A DNA stretch of 37,298 nt from Actinomycetes bacterium (GTDB lineage: Bacteria > Actinomycetota > Acidimicrobiia > Acidimicrobiales > Ilumatobacteraceae): assembly GCA_025356335.1 (NCBI GenBank), contig JANXUF010000143.1:1-37298 (forward strand), written 5' to 3'. A model generated the notes under the pieces. That model ran no database searches. It had not been told where the DNA came from and saw only the letters and a program-made list of their open reading frames with translations. Position 1 is the first letter of the stretch. Every line of letters begins with the position of its first letter. Positions 23,154 through 32,359 of the stretch are shown here, piece after piece. The position numbers and the translations under genes were made by a program.

Positions 23154-24545
23154 ATGCAGACCGCATTGACGAAAGAATCGCACAGCAGCTACCGGCTCGG
23201 TCAGGCGCTGAGCAAGGTGCCCGAGGTGACCATTTGGTTTTGGGTGATCAAGGTGCTGTGCACGACGGTCGGCGAGACCGCTGCGGATTACCTCAATGTC
23301 AACCTGAACTTCGGGCTCACGGGCACATCGGTGGTGACCGGCACCTTGCTGGCGGTGATGTTGGTGCTGCAGTTCACCGCCAAACGGTACGTGCCTTGGC
23401 GCTACTGGACGACGGTGGCGCTCGTGAGCGTCTTCGGCACGCTCGTCACCGACAACCTCACCGATCATCTCAAAGTGCGCCTCGAAACCAGCACGATCGT
23501 CTTTTCGATCCTTCTGGCGTTGACGCTGCTGATTTGGTTCGTCACAGACCATTCCTTGGCGATCCACTCGATCCGCACGGCGCGGAGAGAGGCGTTCTAC
23601 TGGCTTGCGGTTCTGTTCAGCTTCGCGCTCGGCACCGCAGCAGGGGACTTGATGTCCGAACGCCTCGGGCTCGGCTATCTGGTTGCCGGCGAGATCGTCG
23701 TCGGGCTGATCGCTCTCACCGCCGTGCTCTGGCGCGCCGGAATGAACCCGATTCTCGGCTTTTGGGTCGTGTACATCTTCACCCGCCCGCTCGGAGCATC
23801 GATCGGTGACCTGCTTTCCCAGTCCCGCTCCGACGGCGGCCTGGGTCTCGGTACGACGAAGACGAGCGTCATCTTCCTCGGCGCGATCCTCGTCGTGGTC
23901 ATATTTCTCACCGTCACCAAGATCGACACCAACCGCTCGGGTCCTGGTGCTACTGCTGCCGACGAACAGGCTGAGCGCCACCCCGGCGGTCTCTGGCAGA
24001 CAGCGCTCTACGGAGGTGTCCTCATCGCTGCCGGGATCGTCGGCTACAACGTGCGAACAAATGCGTTGAAACACGACACCACCGGTCTCGAGCCGACGCC
24101 CGCCGTCGAGGCCGTGGTGCCGGCAACCGGTGCCGTCGATAGCGGTTCCGTTGCAGAGACTGCAGCAGCGGGCGTCCCGACCGGGTCTGCAGCCACCGGT
24201 CCAGTTGCGTCAGCGTCGGGCCCGGTCGTATCCGCCGCTGCACCGGCGGCGACGGCGGCTGCGCCACCACAGACGAAACTCGGCAGCCTCAGCACCTTTC
24301 GTGTGATCGTGCAGGACACGCTCGACAAACTCAAAGCAGGCGACCAGGCGGGTGCGACGAAGCGTGTGGACGATCTGGAAACCCAATGGGACAAGGCCCA
24401 AGCACGACTGCAGGCGCGCGATGGCGCAGCATGGACCAAGGTCGACGGCAAGATCGACACCGTGCTGCGTCGCCTTCGTGCGACATCGCCAGACCCTGCC
24501 GCCGAGAACCAGGCGCTGACAGAACTGCTCGCAGTTCTCGTCTAG
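23154..24545 (+). CDS. COG4705-like membrane protein with four-fold internal repeat
   Basis: The 463-residue protein has about eight membrane segments in residues 20-255, a further one near 285-303, then an Ala/Pro/Thr/Val-rich linker and a soluble helical domain (about 375-463). The membrane part repeats a G-x4-D-x-L motif four times: GETAADYL (40-47), GTLVTDNL (95-102), GTAAGDLM (160-167) and GASIGDLL (214-221), one per pair of helices. This corresponds to the uncharacterised COG4705 membrane-anchored proteins. AAGGAG before ATG 23154 supports this start over an upstream ATG at 23091. The function is unknown; regularly spaced intramembrane Asp residues suggest ion or metal transport, which is inference. 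Confidence 0.82.
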   Translation: MQTALTKESHSSYRLGQALSKVPEVTIWFWVIKVLCTTVGETAADYLNVNLNFGLTGTSVVTGTLLAVMLVLQFTAKRYVPWRYWTTVALVSVFGTLVTDNLTDHLKVRLETSTIVFSILLALTLLIWFVTDHSLAIHSIRTARREAFYWLAVLFSFALGTAAGDLMSERLGLGYLVAGEIVVGLIALTAVLWRAGMNPILGFWVVYIFTRPLGASIGDLLSQSRSDGGLGLGTTKTSVIFLGAILVVVIFLTVTKIDTNRSGPGATAADEQAERHPGGLWQTALYGGVLIAAGIVGYNVRTNALKHDTTGLEPTPAVEAVVPATGAVDSGSVAETAAAGVPTGSAATGPVASASGPVVSAAAPAATAAAPPQTKLGSLSTFRVIVQDTLDKLKAGDQAGATKRVDDLETQWDKAQARLQARDGAAWTKVDGKIDTVLRRLRATSPDPAAENQALTELLAVLV

Positions 24546-24888
24546 CCTCAGAGCACGAAATGCGATCGAGTCCAGTTCGTTCCCTGCGCCCCACCGCAGC
24601 CACGTCGCTCGCATCGGCGAACGGCGGGACGACATCCGGCAACGTCGACCGCCGGGCCAAGCGCTGACGAGATCGCCGACCTGAACAGTTGGGCCTCAAA
24701 GCCCGCGGTCCACTCAGGTTCGAGCTGCCAGACGAAGGGCGGGTGAGGTTGTCCAGATCTGGCTTGGCCAGCGCAACGAGGGTTGCTCGTCTGAGGCCCT
24801 CTCGGTGGTGGTCGCCACCAATCGCACCGCCGGCCCACCGGGCGCAAGCAAACGGGACAGTCCCGGAACTCTGCTGTTTCGGAGCGCT
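24546..24888. other. 343-bp intergenic gap
   Basis: I see no gene, RNA, strong hairpin or repeat here. Short open frames on both strands have no protein-like character. It separates the intact left region from the damaged accessory block and may contain the boundary of that block. Confidence 0.5.
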
Positions 24889-25785
24889 TCAGCCGATGTC
24901 GATCACGATCTTTCCGGTGTTGCTTCTGGTCTCCAACGCCTGGTGGGCATCGGGGACCGTCTCAAGCGTGTATCGGCTCGGATCGACGTTCAGGGTCAAC
25001 CCTCCTGCATCCGCCAGGATCGAGATTTGATGCAGGATCGCGCCGTGGTGGCCGCGGTGCTGTCCGGTCAGCAGCGGAAGCAGCGAGAAGACTCCGGAGT
25101 AGGTAGCCCCGCGGAACGACAGCGGGGCAAGGCTGTGCGTTCCCCACCCGAGGATGCTCACGACATGTCCGGTATAGCGGCGAACCGACGCAAGTGAGGC
25201 GTCGAGGGTTGCTCCGCCGACCGTGTCGAAGATGACGTCGAAGCCGACGCCCCCGGTGTGCTCGATGACGTAGTCCTCGGGTGACGTCGAGGTGAAGTCG
25301 ATCGCTGTCGCACCGTAGGTGCAGATCGCGGCCGCGTCAGTCGCTGTTCCCGTAGCGAACACAGCGGCACCCAGGGCCACGACCGCAGCGAGTGGAACGG
25401 CCGCAGCTTCCCTGAAGGTCCAACTCTTGGGCTTGAGTGCGATCAGTTGGGCGTCCACGGCGGCGTACTGCGCAAGCGAGCCTTGCACTCCACCAACTCC
25501 CCCGGTCATTCCGTAGACCTCGTCCCCTGGGGCGAAGCCGTCGACATCAGCGGCGACCGCTTCCACGACCCCGGCGAGGTCGATGCCGAGAATTGCCGGC
25601 AGCGTAGTCCGGGTATGGGCGGCGGCGTTGATCCGGATCTTGGTGTCGAGGGGATTGACGCCACTTGCCCGAATGCGTACGAGCACGTGTCCCGACTCCA
25701 GTTCCGGGAACGGCACGTCGACGACCCGTACGGGCTCGCCGTAGTTGTGGAGCACGGCGGCCCGCATCACTTCGCGAGGGTTCAT
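24889..25785 (-). CDS. Quinone-oxidoreductase-like MDR protein with internal deletion
   Basis: The 298-residue protein belongs to the zeta-crystallin/NADPH-quinone reductase branch of medium-chain reductases: AAVLHNYGEPVRVVDVP, RASGVNPLDTKIR, GIDLAGVVEAV, FAPGDEVYGM, FREAAAVPLAAV (124-135), then directly ALGAAVFATG and IDFTSTSPEDYV. Normal members have about 36 residues between the last two blocks, including the beta-alpha-beta GxGGVG nucleotide-binding loop; these are absent although the frame is kept. Family length is about 330, so the shortfall matches. The enzyme is expected not to bind NADPH and is probably a pseudogene, or the deletion is an assembly error. GAGAGGA precedes ATG 25785. 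It is divergent from the LuxR-type gene. Confidence 0.82.
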   Translation of the reverse strand: MNPREVMRAAVLHNYGEPVRVVDVPFPELESGHVLVRIRASGVNPLDTKIRINAAAHTRTTLPAILGIDLAGVVEAVAADVDGFAPGDEVYGMTGGVGGVQGSLAQYAAVDAQLIALKPKSWTFREAAAVPLAAVVALGAAVFATGTATDAAAICTYGATAIDFTSTSPEDYVIEHTGGVGFDVIFDTVGGATLDASLASVRRYTGHVVSILGWGTHSLAPLSFRGATYSGVFSLLPLLTGQHRGHHGAILHQISILADAGGLTLNVDPSRYTLETVPDAHQALETRSNTGKIVIDIG

Positions 25786-25932
25786 GGGACCGTCCTCTCA
25801 GATGTTCGGGGGGCGTTGGCGCCTCTCGCCTTCCACCGTGGTCGCTCCTGGCCGGCACAACATCGGTCAACTGACTCTCTTGCTCCTCACAAGGCCCTAC
25901 AGTCACATACGGTCCAACGAGAGGAGGCGGCC

Positions 25933-28724
25933 GTGACTGATCGGCCGCTGTCCACCGACGAACCCGCCCTGGTCGGGCGCGACGAGACCCTTGCGGTCCT
26001 CCGACGGTTCGTCGACTCGAGCGCCGCGGACGGCGGATCGCTGCTGTTGATCGGTCAACCTGGAGTCGGAAAGACAGCGTTGCTCGACGCGGTCGCAGCG
26101 TCCGTACGGGATACGGCTCGTGTGGTGCGTGCTGCAGGCGTCGAGTTCGAAACCGACGTCAGTTTCGCCGGTCTCCATCAGGTGCTCCTTCCGCTCGTCG
26201 ATCGCCTGGCTGAGCTCACCGACCACCACAGGGTCGCCCTCTCCGTGGCTCTCGGGATGAGCGACGGGACGCCTGCCGGACGCCTCGTCGTCGCGGCTGC
26301 TGCCCTCGCGCTGCTTCGGTCAGCCACGACGGATCATCCGTTGATCATCATCGTCGACGACCTCGCCTGGCTCGATCGACGGAGCGCACAGGTGCTCGGC
26401 TTCGTCGCTCACCGGCTCGAGGGCACACGTGTCGGTTTCCTGGCTGCGCTGCGCACGGCGGAGCAGAGCTACTTCGAGCAAGCCGGAATCCCGCTGCTGC
26501 AGGTCTGTCCGCTCGACGAGCCCGCCTCCGCTGAGCTGGTGCGCCACGCCTTCCCGGCGCTCGCCGATGGCGTCTGCCGACGGCTGGTTGCCGAATCCCC
26601 AAGGCATACCCCTTGCCCTGTTGGAGCTGCCGCGCGAGTTGAGCGACGATCAGCGGAGCGGCGTGGAGGCACTTCCGACGACGATGCGGTTGGGGCGCGA
26701 GCTCCGAACGATCTTCGCAGCGCGGGTGGCGACGCTGAGCGAGCCGACCCGGCGGCTGCTGCTTCTCGCCGCTTTGGACGGGAGTGGCGACCTGCGGATC
26801 CTGCATCAGGTCGACGGTGCCGGAGAGAGCGACACCCTCGGGTCAGCTGAACGAGCGCGACTCGTCTCGGTCGACGCCGACTCCCACCGGCTCGTCTTCG
26901 CGCATCCACTGATCCGGGCTGCGGTGGTTGACCTCGCCACCGCGTCCGAACACCGGGCGGCGCACAAGACACTTGCGGACGTGTTCGACGACGACCCGGA
27001 CCAGCGCGTCAAGCATCTCGCCGCGGCAACGACAGAGCCCGACGCAGCGGTGGCCACCCTCCTCGAACAAGCCGCTTACCGCGTGTTGCGTCGGGGAGAT
27101 CCGGTCGCAGCCGTCACGACGCTTCTGCGCTCGGCCGAGCTGAGCACCGCCGGCGCGGACCGTGCGCGGCGACTCACAGAGGCCGCGTGGATCGGCGCGG
27201 ATGTCACGGGCGCTCTGGGTGACGTTGCTTCACTATTGAGCAGGGCGCGAAGAGCGGACCCATCCCCGGAAAGCTCGCTGGCCACGGCGGTACTCGCCGC
27301 CTTCGTTCTGCTCAACGGCGACGGTGACGTAGACACCGCGCACCGCCTTGTCGTCACTGCTCTCCAAGGCACCTAGCCAGGCACTGTTCCGGTGCACATC
27401 CTCGACGAGGGTGTGCACACCCTGATGATGGTGTGCCTCGTCGGCAACCGCCCTGATCTCTGGCGTTCGTTCGACTCGGCGCTGCAACGGTTCGGTTCGA
27501 ACCTTTCGCCGATCCAGACCGTCGCGGCGACGACATTCGGTGATCCGCAACATTCCGATCCGCGCACCCTTGAGCGACTCGATCAGATCATTGCAGGACT
27601 GCGCGACGAGACGGACCCCGCTCGGATCGTGCGCGTGGCGATCGCTGCCAACTTCGTGGGCCGCATGGAGCGCTGCCGAGACCCGCTGCAGCGCGTCGTC
27701 GCCGACGGGCGTCGCGGAGGGGCCGTTGCGTCATCGGTCATCGCTCTGCTGATGCTCACCGACGACGAATTTCTTGCCGGCCGGTGGGACGCTGCGAGAC
27801 AACTCGCCGAAGAAGGAATCGCGCTCTGCGACACGCGCGGTTACTCGCTGCTGGCGTGGCCAGGTCGCTACGCCCTCGCGCTCATCGCGGCCGCTGTCGG
27901 CGACGACGGGCGCTGTCGCGGGCTGATCACAGACATGCTGCAATGGGCCATGCCACGAGGCGCACTGATCGTCGCGACCTATGCCCGGCACACCGCAGGC
28001 ATCGCCGCGCTGGGCCGCGGTGAGTGGCAACAGGCGTATGCAATGCTCACCTCCGTCAACCCTCCCGGAGTGTTCGGCTCGAGGGAGGCCTACGCGTTGT
28101 GGACCATGTTCGACGTCGTGGAAGCCGCGGTTCGATCAGGGCACAGAGCCGAGGCAGCCGCTCATCTCGCGGCCGCCGTCGCAGGTCATCACGCGGCGAT
28201 CGCCCCCCGTCAGGCGTTCCTGTGCGCCGGAGCCGCCGCGATGATCGCCGACGACGCCGACGCGCCCGGCCTCTTCGACAAAGCAGCGGCCATGGTTTCG
28301 CCCGACCACTCCGTTCGAGCGCGGCCGCCTGGAACTGGCGCACGGGGAACGCCTGCGCCGACAGAATCTCGTGACCGCCGCCAGAGCGCACCTGAACACC
28401 GCAGTTGCACTGTTCGACCGACTCGGCGCCGAGCCCTGGGCTGCTCGAGCTCGGACAGAGCTGCAAGCAACCGGGCAGCACCGCCGATCCGGCTCGCACG
28501 ACGCGACCAAGCTGACCCCCCAGGAACTCGAGGTCGCCCAACTCGCGGCGACCGGAATAACCAATCGGCAGATCGGCGAGCGGCTCTTCCTCTCCCCGAG
28601 AACCGTTTCCGCCCACCTCTACCGTACGTTCCCGAAACTCGGTGTGACCTCGCGTGCTGGCCTACGCGATGCCCTCGACGAACTCGAAGACAGACGACGT
28701 TCAACCGCACCCACAGTCATCTGA
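25933..28724 (+). pseudogene. LAL-type (large ATP-binding LuxR) regulator, broken
   Basis: The reconstructed product of about 930 residues has an AAA/NACHT-like ATPase (GQPGVGKTALLD; IIIVDDLAWLD), a long helical repeat region, and a C-terminal LuxR HTH (LTPQELEVAQLAATGITNRQ ... SPRTVSAHLYRTFPKLGV). The reading frame is interrupted three times: a +1 shift near 26590 (VAES to IPLALLELP), an in-frame TAG at 27374-27376 (TALQGT-stop-PGTVPVHILDEG, same frame on both sides), and a +1 shift near 28300 (into FERGRLELAHGERL). GAGGAGG 5 nt before GTG 25933 supports the start. It is divergent from the MDR gene and upstream of the TDT gene, so it was presumably the local activator. Sequencing error is the alternative explanation for some of the lesions. 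Confidence 0.88.
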
Positions 28725-28795
28725 CTGATGCTGTGCGCCGCTGCATGCCGCATCGTTGCATCCAGCGTCACCGCACCAATTGAGGAGCGCATTGC

Positions 28796-29815
28796 ATGTC
28801 GACCACCAGGATCCCGCTCAACTTCTTCGGCATGGGCTTCGGCCTGGCCGGCCTGGCGACCGCCTGGCGTATCGCGGCCGAACTCGGGCTCGCTCCGCAC
28901 TGGGTCAGCGACACACTGACCGTTGTCGCGGCCCTCGTCTGGGCGACCTCGTGCGGGCTCTACCTCCGATACACGCTGGCCACACGCGGCGCCTTCGTCC
29001 GTGATCTGAAGGACATGACCGCCGGCCCCTTCGCATCGCTGGCGCTGACCACCCCGGTGCTGTTGGTCGCAGACGGCGTCGCACCCTACGCACACGAACT
29101 CGCGGTCGTCCTGATCGACTTCCTGGCCGTCGCCATCGTGCTGCTCGGCGGTTGGTTCACCGGTTTCTGGATGCACGGCGGCGTCGAGCTCGACCGACTC
29201 CACCCCGGCTACTTCCTACCGACCGTCGCCGGCGGACTGGTCGCCTCCGCCGGCGCCGCCGAGGTCGGCCAGGTCCGACTCGCGCAACTTCTCCTCGGGC
29301 TCGGCCTGATCTGCTGGGTGATCGTCGGTTCGATGATCCTCGGCCGGCTGATCTTTCGGCCGCCGCTCCCCGACGCCTTGGCACCGACGATGGCCATCGA
29401 GGTCGCCCCGGCCGCAGTGGCCAGCGTCGCCTACCTGTTCAGCACCGGCGGCCACGTCGATCGCTTCGCCGCAATCCTGGCCGGGTACGGACTGTTGATG
29501 GTCGCTGCGCAATTACCGCTGCTCCCCCGCTATCTGCGGCTCAAGTTCAGCCTGAGCACCTGGGCCTTCACGTTCTCCTGGGCAGCCGTTGCCTCCACAG
29601 CGCTGTTCTGGATCGCATCCGGTCACCCGAGCGGCGAACGGATCTACAGCTATCTCGTGCTCGCCGCGATCAGCCTGCTCATCGGCGGCGTCGCCGCCCG
29701 CACCGTGATCGCAATCGCCGGCCATGAACTACTCCCGTCGGCCCCGATCGCACCGGCGACACCAGCGATAGATCCAATCGCCGACGCCCACGCCACCCCG
29801 GCATTGGCCCGATGA
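28796..29815 (+). CDS. TDT/SLAC1 (TehA-like) family transporter
   Basis: The 339-residue integral membrane protein has about ten hydrophobic segments. It starts RIPLNFFGMGFGLAGLATAW, the signature opening of tellurite-resistance/dicarboxylate transporters (TehA, Mae1) and SLAC1-type anion channels, and contains HPGYFLPTVAGGLVAS in the middle. It exports or conducts anions; the substrate is not predictable. TTGAGGAG lies 8 nt before the ATG. It follows the LuxR pseudogene by 71 bp and precedes the SnoaL-like gene by 59 bp. It is intact, unlike several neighbours. Confidence 0.88.
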   Translation: MSTTRIPLNFFGMGFGLAGLATAWRIAAELGLAPHWVSDTLTVVAALVWATSCGLYLRYTLATRGAFVRDLKDMTAGPFASLALTTPVLLVADGVAPYAHELAVVLIDFLAVAIVLLGGWFTGFWMHGGVELDRLHPGYFLPTVAGGLVASAGAAEVGQVRLAQLLLGLGLICWVIVGSMILGRLIFRPPLPDALAPTMAIEVAPAAVASVAYLFSTGGHVDRFAAILAGYGLLMVAAQLPLLPRYLRLKFSLSTWAFTFSWAAVASTALFWIASGHPSGERIYSYLVLAAISLLIGGVAARTVIAIAGHELLPSAPIAPATPAIDPIADAHATPALAR

Positions 29816-29874
29816 CAATCCCACCGCCTCGCCTCATACCCCGCGCCGACAACACCAGCACAGAGGAGCACTTC

Positions 29875-30204
29875 ATGCCCACAGCAGCACAGCTCGTCGA
29901 TCAATACTTCGAGGCCGCCAGCACCCACGACGCGGAGGCGATCGTCAACCTGTTCACCGCCGACGCCTTCGTCGTGGACGAAGGCAAGACCCGCCGCGGA
30001 AGCGCCGAAATCCGCGATTGGCAAGATCACAGCGCATCCGAATACGACTATACGACCACCGTGCTCGCACGAGTGCCGACAGGTGATTCCGCGTGTTCCG
30101 TCACCGTCCGGCTCGCAGGCAACTTCCCGGGTGGCACCGCGGACCTCAACTTCGCCTTTGAACTCGCCGACGGCCTCATCAGCGGCCTCACGATCGCACC
30201 ATGA
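29875..30204 (+). CDS. SnoaL-like / nuclear transport factor 2 family protein
   Basis: The 109-residue NTF2-fold protein has AAQLVDQYFEAASTHDAEAI, VNLFTADAFVVDEGKTRRG and IRDWQDHSASEYDYTTTV, then beta-strands ending LISGLTIAP. Family members are small cyclases, isomerases or binding proteins. GAGGAG 6 nt upstream selects ATG 29875 over an ATG 63 bp earlier. Its stop overlaps the next start (ATGA), so it is co-translated with the hydrolase, suggesting that both act on the same small molecule. Confidence 0.83.
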   Translation: MPTAAQLVDQYFEAASTHDAEAIVNLFTADAFVVDEGKTRRGSAEIRDWQDHSASEYDYTTTVLARVPTGDSACSVTVRLAGNFPGGTADLNFAFELADGLISGLTIAP

Positions 30205-31112
30205 ACCCCGCCCGGCTGGGACAGTCACGGCCGGCCACGTATCGAACGCGAACCGTTGGCGATGTCGACATCTTCTACCGGGAAGCCGGTCCGGTTGATG
30301 CGCCCGTCGTTCTGTTGATTCATGGCTTCCCGACCAGCAGCCACATGTTTCGCGACCTGATCCCGGAGCTGGCAGCGAGCTACCACGTCATCGCCCCCGA
30401 CCTGCCCGGTTTCGGACAGTCGAAGGCGCCACCGCGGAGTTCTTTCGAATACACCTTCGACCACATCGCTCAGGTGGTCGGCGGCTTCGTGGAGTTGCTC
30501 TCGCTCGACCGCTTCGCCATGTATGTGTTCGACTACGGCGCGCCAGTCGGCTTCCGCGTGGCGATGGCCCATCCCGAGCGAATCACAGCGATCGTCAGCC
30601 AGAACCGCAACGCCTACCTCGACGGCTTGAGCGATGCTTGGGGTGCCTGGCAGTCGTACTGGCGCGAGCCGACGCCGGAGCACCGCGAGGCGTGCCGCGT
30701 GTCGTTGTCGCCAGAAGCGATCCGCGACGGGCAGTACCTGCATGGCACCGATTGCACACGCGTCTCGCCCGACGGTTACACGCTCGACCTGGCCTATATG
30801 AGCCGGTCGGATGCGCAGGAGATCCAGCTCGATCTCGTGCTCGACTACCGGTCGAACGTGGCGAACTATCCAGCCTTTCAGGCCTACTTCTGCCAGTACC
30901 AACCGCCCTTGCTCGCGGTATGGGGCAAAAACGACACCGCCTTCCTCGCAGCAGGGGCCGAGGCGTATCGCAAGGATCTGCCGCTGGCGGAGATTCATCT
31001 ACTCGACACCGGCCACTTCGCGCTCGAGACGCACGCCGCAGAAATCGGTGCGCTGATGCGGGGCTTCCTCGAACGGCACCAGGTAAGACCGGGACTCGCC
31101 TCGCTCACCTGA
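30201..31112 (+). CDS. Alpha/beta hydrolase (epoxide hydrolase / haloalkane dehalogenase-like)
   Basis: The 303-residue protein has VLLIHGFPTSSHMFRDLIP (oxyanion HGFP), DLPGFGQS, the nucleophile elbow VFDYGAPVGFR with Asp rather than Ser at the nucleophile position, WGKNDTAF (acid) and DTGHFALE (catalytic His). An Asp nucleophile points to epoxide hydrolase or dehalogenase chemistry, with a covalent alkyl-enzyme intermediate. The substrate is unknown. It is translationally coupled to the SnoaL-like gene and followed by the threonine aldolase remnant. Confidence 0.87.
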   Translation: MNPARLGQSRPATYRTRTVGDVDIFYREAGPVDAPVVLLIHGFPTSSHMFRDLIPELAASYHVIAPDLPGFGQSKAPPRSSFEYTFDHIAQVVGGFVELLSLDRFAMYVFDYGAPVGFRVAMAHPERITAIVSQNRNAYLDGLSDAWGAWQSYWREPTPEHREACRVSLSPEAIRDGQYLHGTDCTRVSPDGYTLDLAYMSRSDAQEIQLDLVLDYRSNVANYPAFQAYFCQYQPPLLAVWGKNDTAFLAAGAEAYRKDLPLAEIHLLDTGHFALETHAAEIGALMRGFLERHQVRPGLASLT

Positions 31113-31143
31113 CCCCCCGTCACAGCCCACTCTGGAGACCGCC

Positions 31144-32243
31144 ATGCCATCGACCGCGCACCTGATCCCCCTGGTCAGCGACACCGAAAGCACACCCACG
31201 CCCGCCATGCGCACGGCGATCGCCAACGCCGAAGTCGGCGACGAGCAACGCGGCGAGGACCCGACCGTCAACCGTTTGCAAGCGCGCGTCGCCGAGTTGC
31301 TGGACAAGGATGCAGCGTTGTGGTTCCCCGGCGGCACGATGTCCAACTTCGTCGCCATCAAGGTGCACACGCAGCCTGCTGACGCCGTGGTGGTCGACTG
31401 GATGGCGCACATCATTCGTGCCGAGTCGGCCGGCGTGGCGTTCAGTTCGTCCGTGCAGTTCGAGCCCGTCATCACCGAGCGCGGCATCTTCAGCGGCGAT
31501 GAACTGCGCATTGCGCTCGAACGGCTGGGCACCGCGCCGATGCCCTGGGGCCTCGACCCCGCCTCGTCTGCGTCGAGCAGACGCACAACTTCGGTGGCGG
31601 GGCGGTGTGGACCCTCACCGAGTTGCAGGCCATCTCGAACCTTGCGAGAACAGCAGGTCTCGCCATGCACATGGACGGTGCGCGCCTGCTGAATGCTTCG
31701 GTCGCCACCGGCGTGGCGCCCGCCGAATTCGCCAGCACAGCAGACAGCGTTTGGCTCGACTTCACCAAAGGCCTCGGCGCACCGATCGGCGCGGTGCTGG
31801 CCGGCAGCACCGCATTCATCGCGGAAGCACGCCGCTACAAGCATATTTTCGGCGGTGCGATGCGGCAGGCCGGCATCGCGGCGGCCGGGTGCCTGCATGC
31901 GCTGGACCACCACGTCGAGCGGCTGGCGGACGACCACGCCAACGCAGAGCGACTGGCGAATGGGCTGGTCCAGATCGACGGAATCACCGTCCGAACGCCC
32001 CGACCCGAAACCAACATGGTCTTCTTCAGCCCACGCGATACCGGCTGGTCGAACGACGCCTTCCTGCAGGCACCTGAAACACGCGGCGTGCGCATGGGCC
32101 AGGCCCGGGGCGAGATACGCGCCGTCACGCACCTGGACGTGAGTACCTCGGACATCGACATCGCTATCGAAGCCATCGCCTCCATCTCGGATCTTCCCGC
32201 TCCCGCGTCGCCGCATGCCGCCAAGAACCCGACCAGCTACTGA
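31144..32243 (+). pseudogene. Low-specificity threonine aldolase / beta-eliminating lyase, frameshifted
   Basis: This is a PLP-dependent aldolase of fold type I. The first frame gives LIPLVSDTESTPTPAMR, NRLQARVAELLDKDAALWFP and AHIIRAESAGVAF; after a -1 shift near 31555 the other frame continues with RLVCVEQTHNFGGGAVW, MHMDGARLLNA and LDFTKGLGAPIGAVLAG, where the Lys of FTKG is the PLP lysine. The two parts together give about 365 residues, the normal length. As written the protein would end before the PLP lysine. The shift lies in a C-rich stretch (GACCCCGCC), so a single missed base in the sequence is possible. Confidence 0.88.
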
Positions 32244-32359
32244 CCATCGCCAGCATCACCGCAACCGAGAGACACCCGAGGCTTCCGTGCCACCCACCCT
32301 GTTCACCACCGACCGCCACGACCGGCGAGACACGGTCGCCCGAGTGATTCGGCAGATCC

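Noticed and set aside
24548..24847. Minus-strand frame of 99 codons in the 343-bp gap
   Set aside because: No start signal and a composition like random GC-rich sequence; nothing supports translation.
28619..29203. Minus-strand frame of 194 codons opposite the TDT transporter start
   Set aside because: No family character (Gln/Gly/Arg/Glu-rich), and the opposing TDT gene has a good ribosome-binding site and membrane topology.
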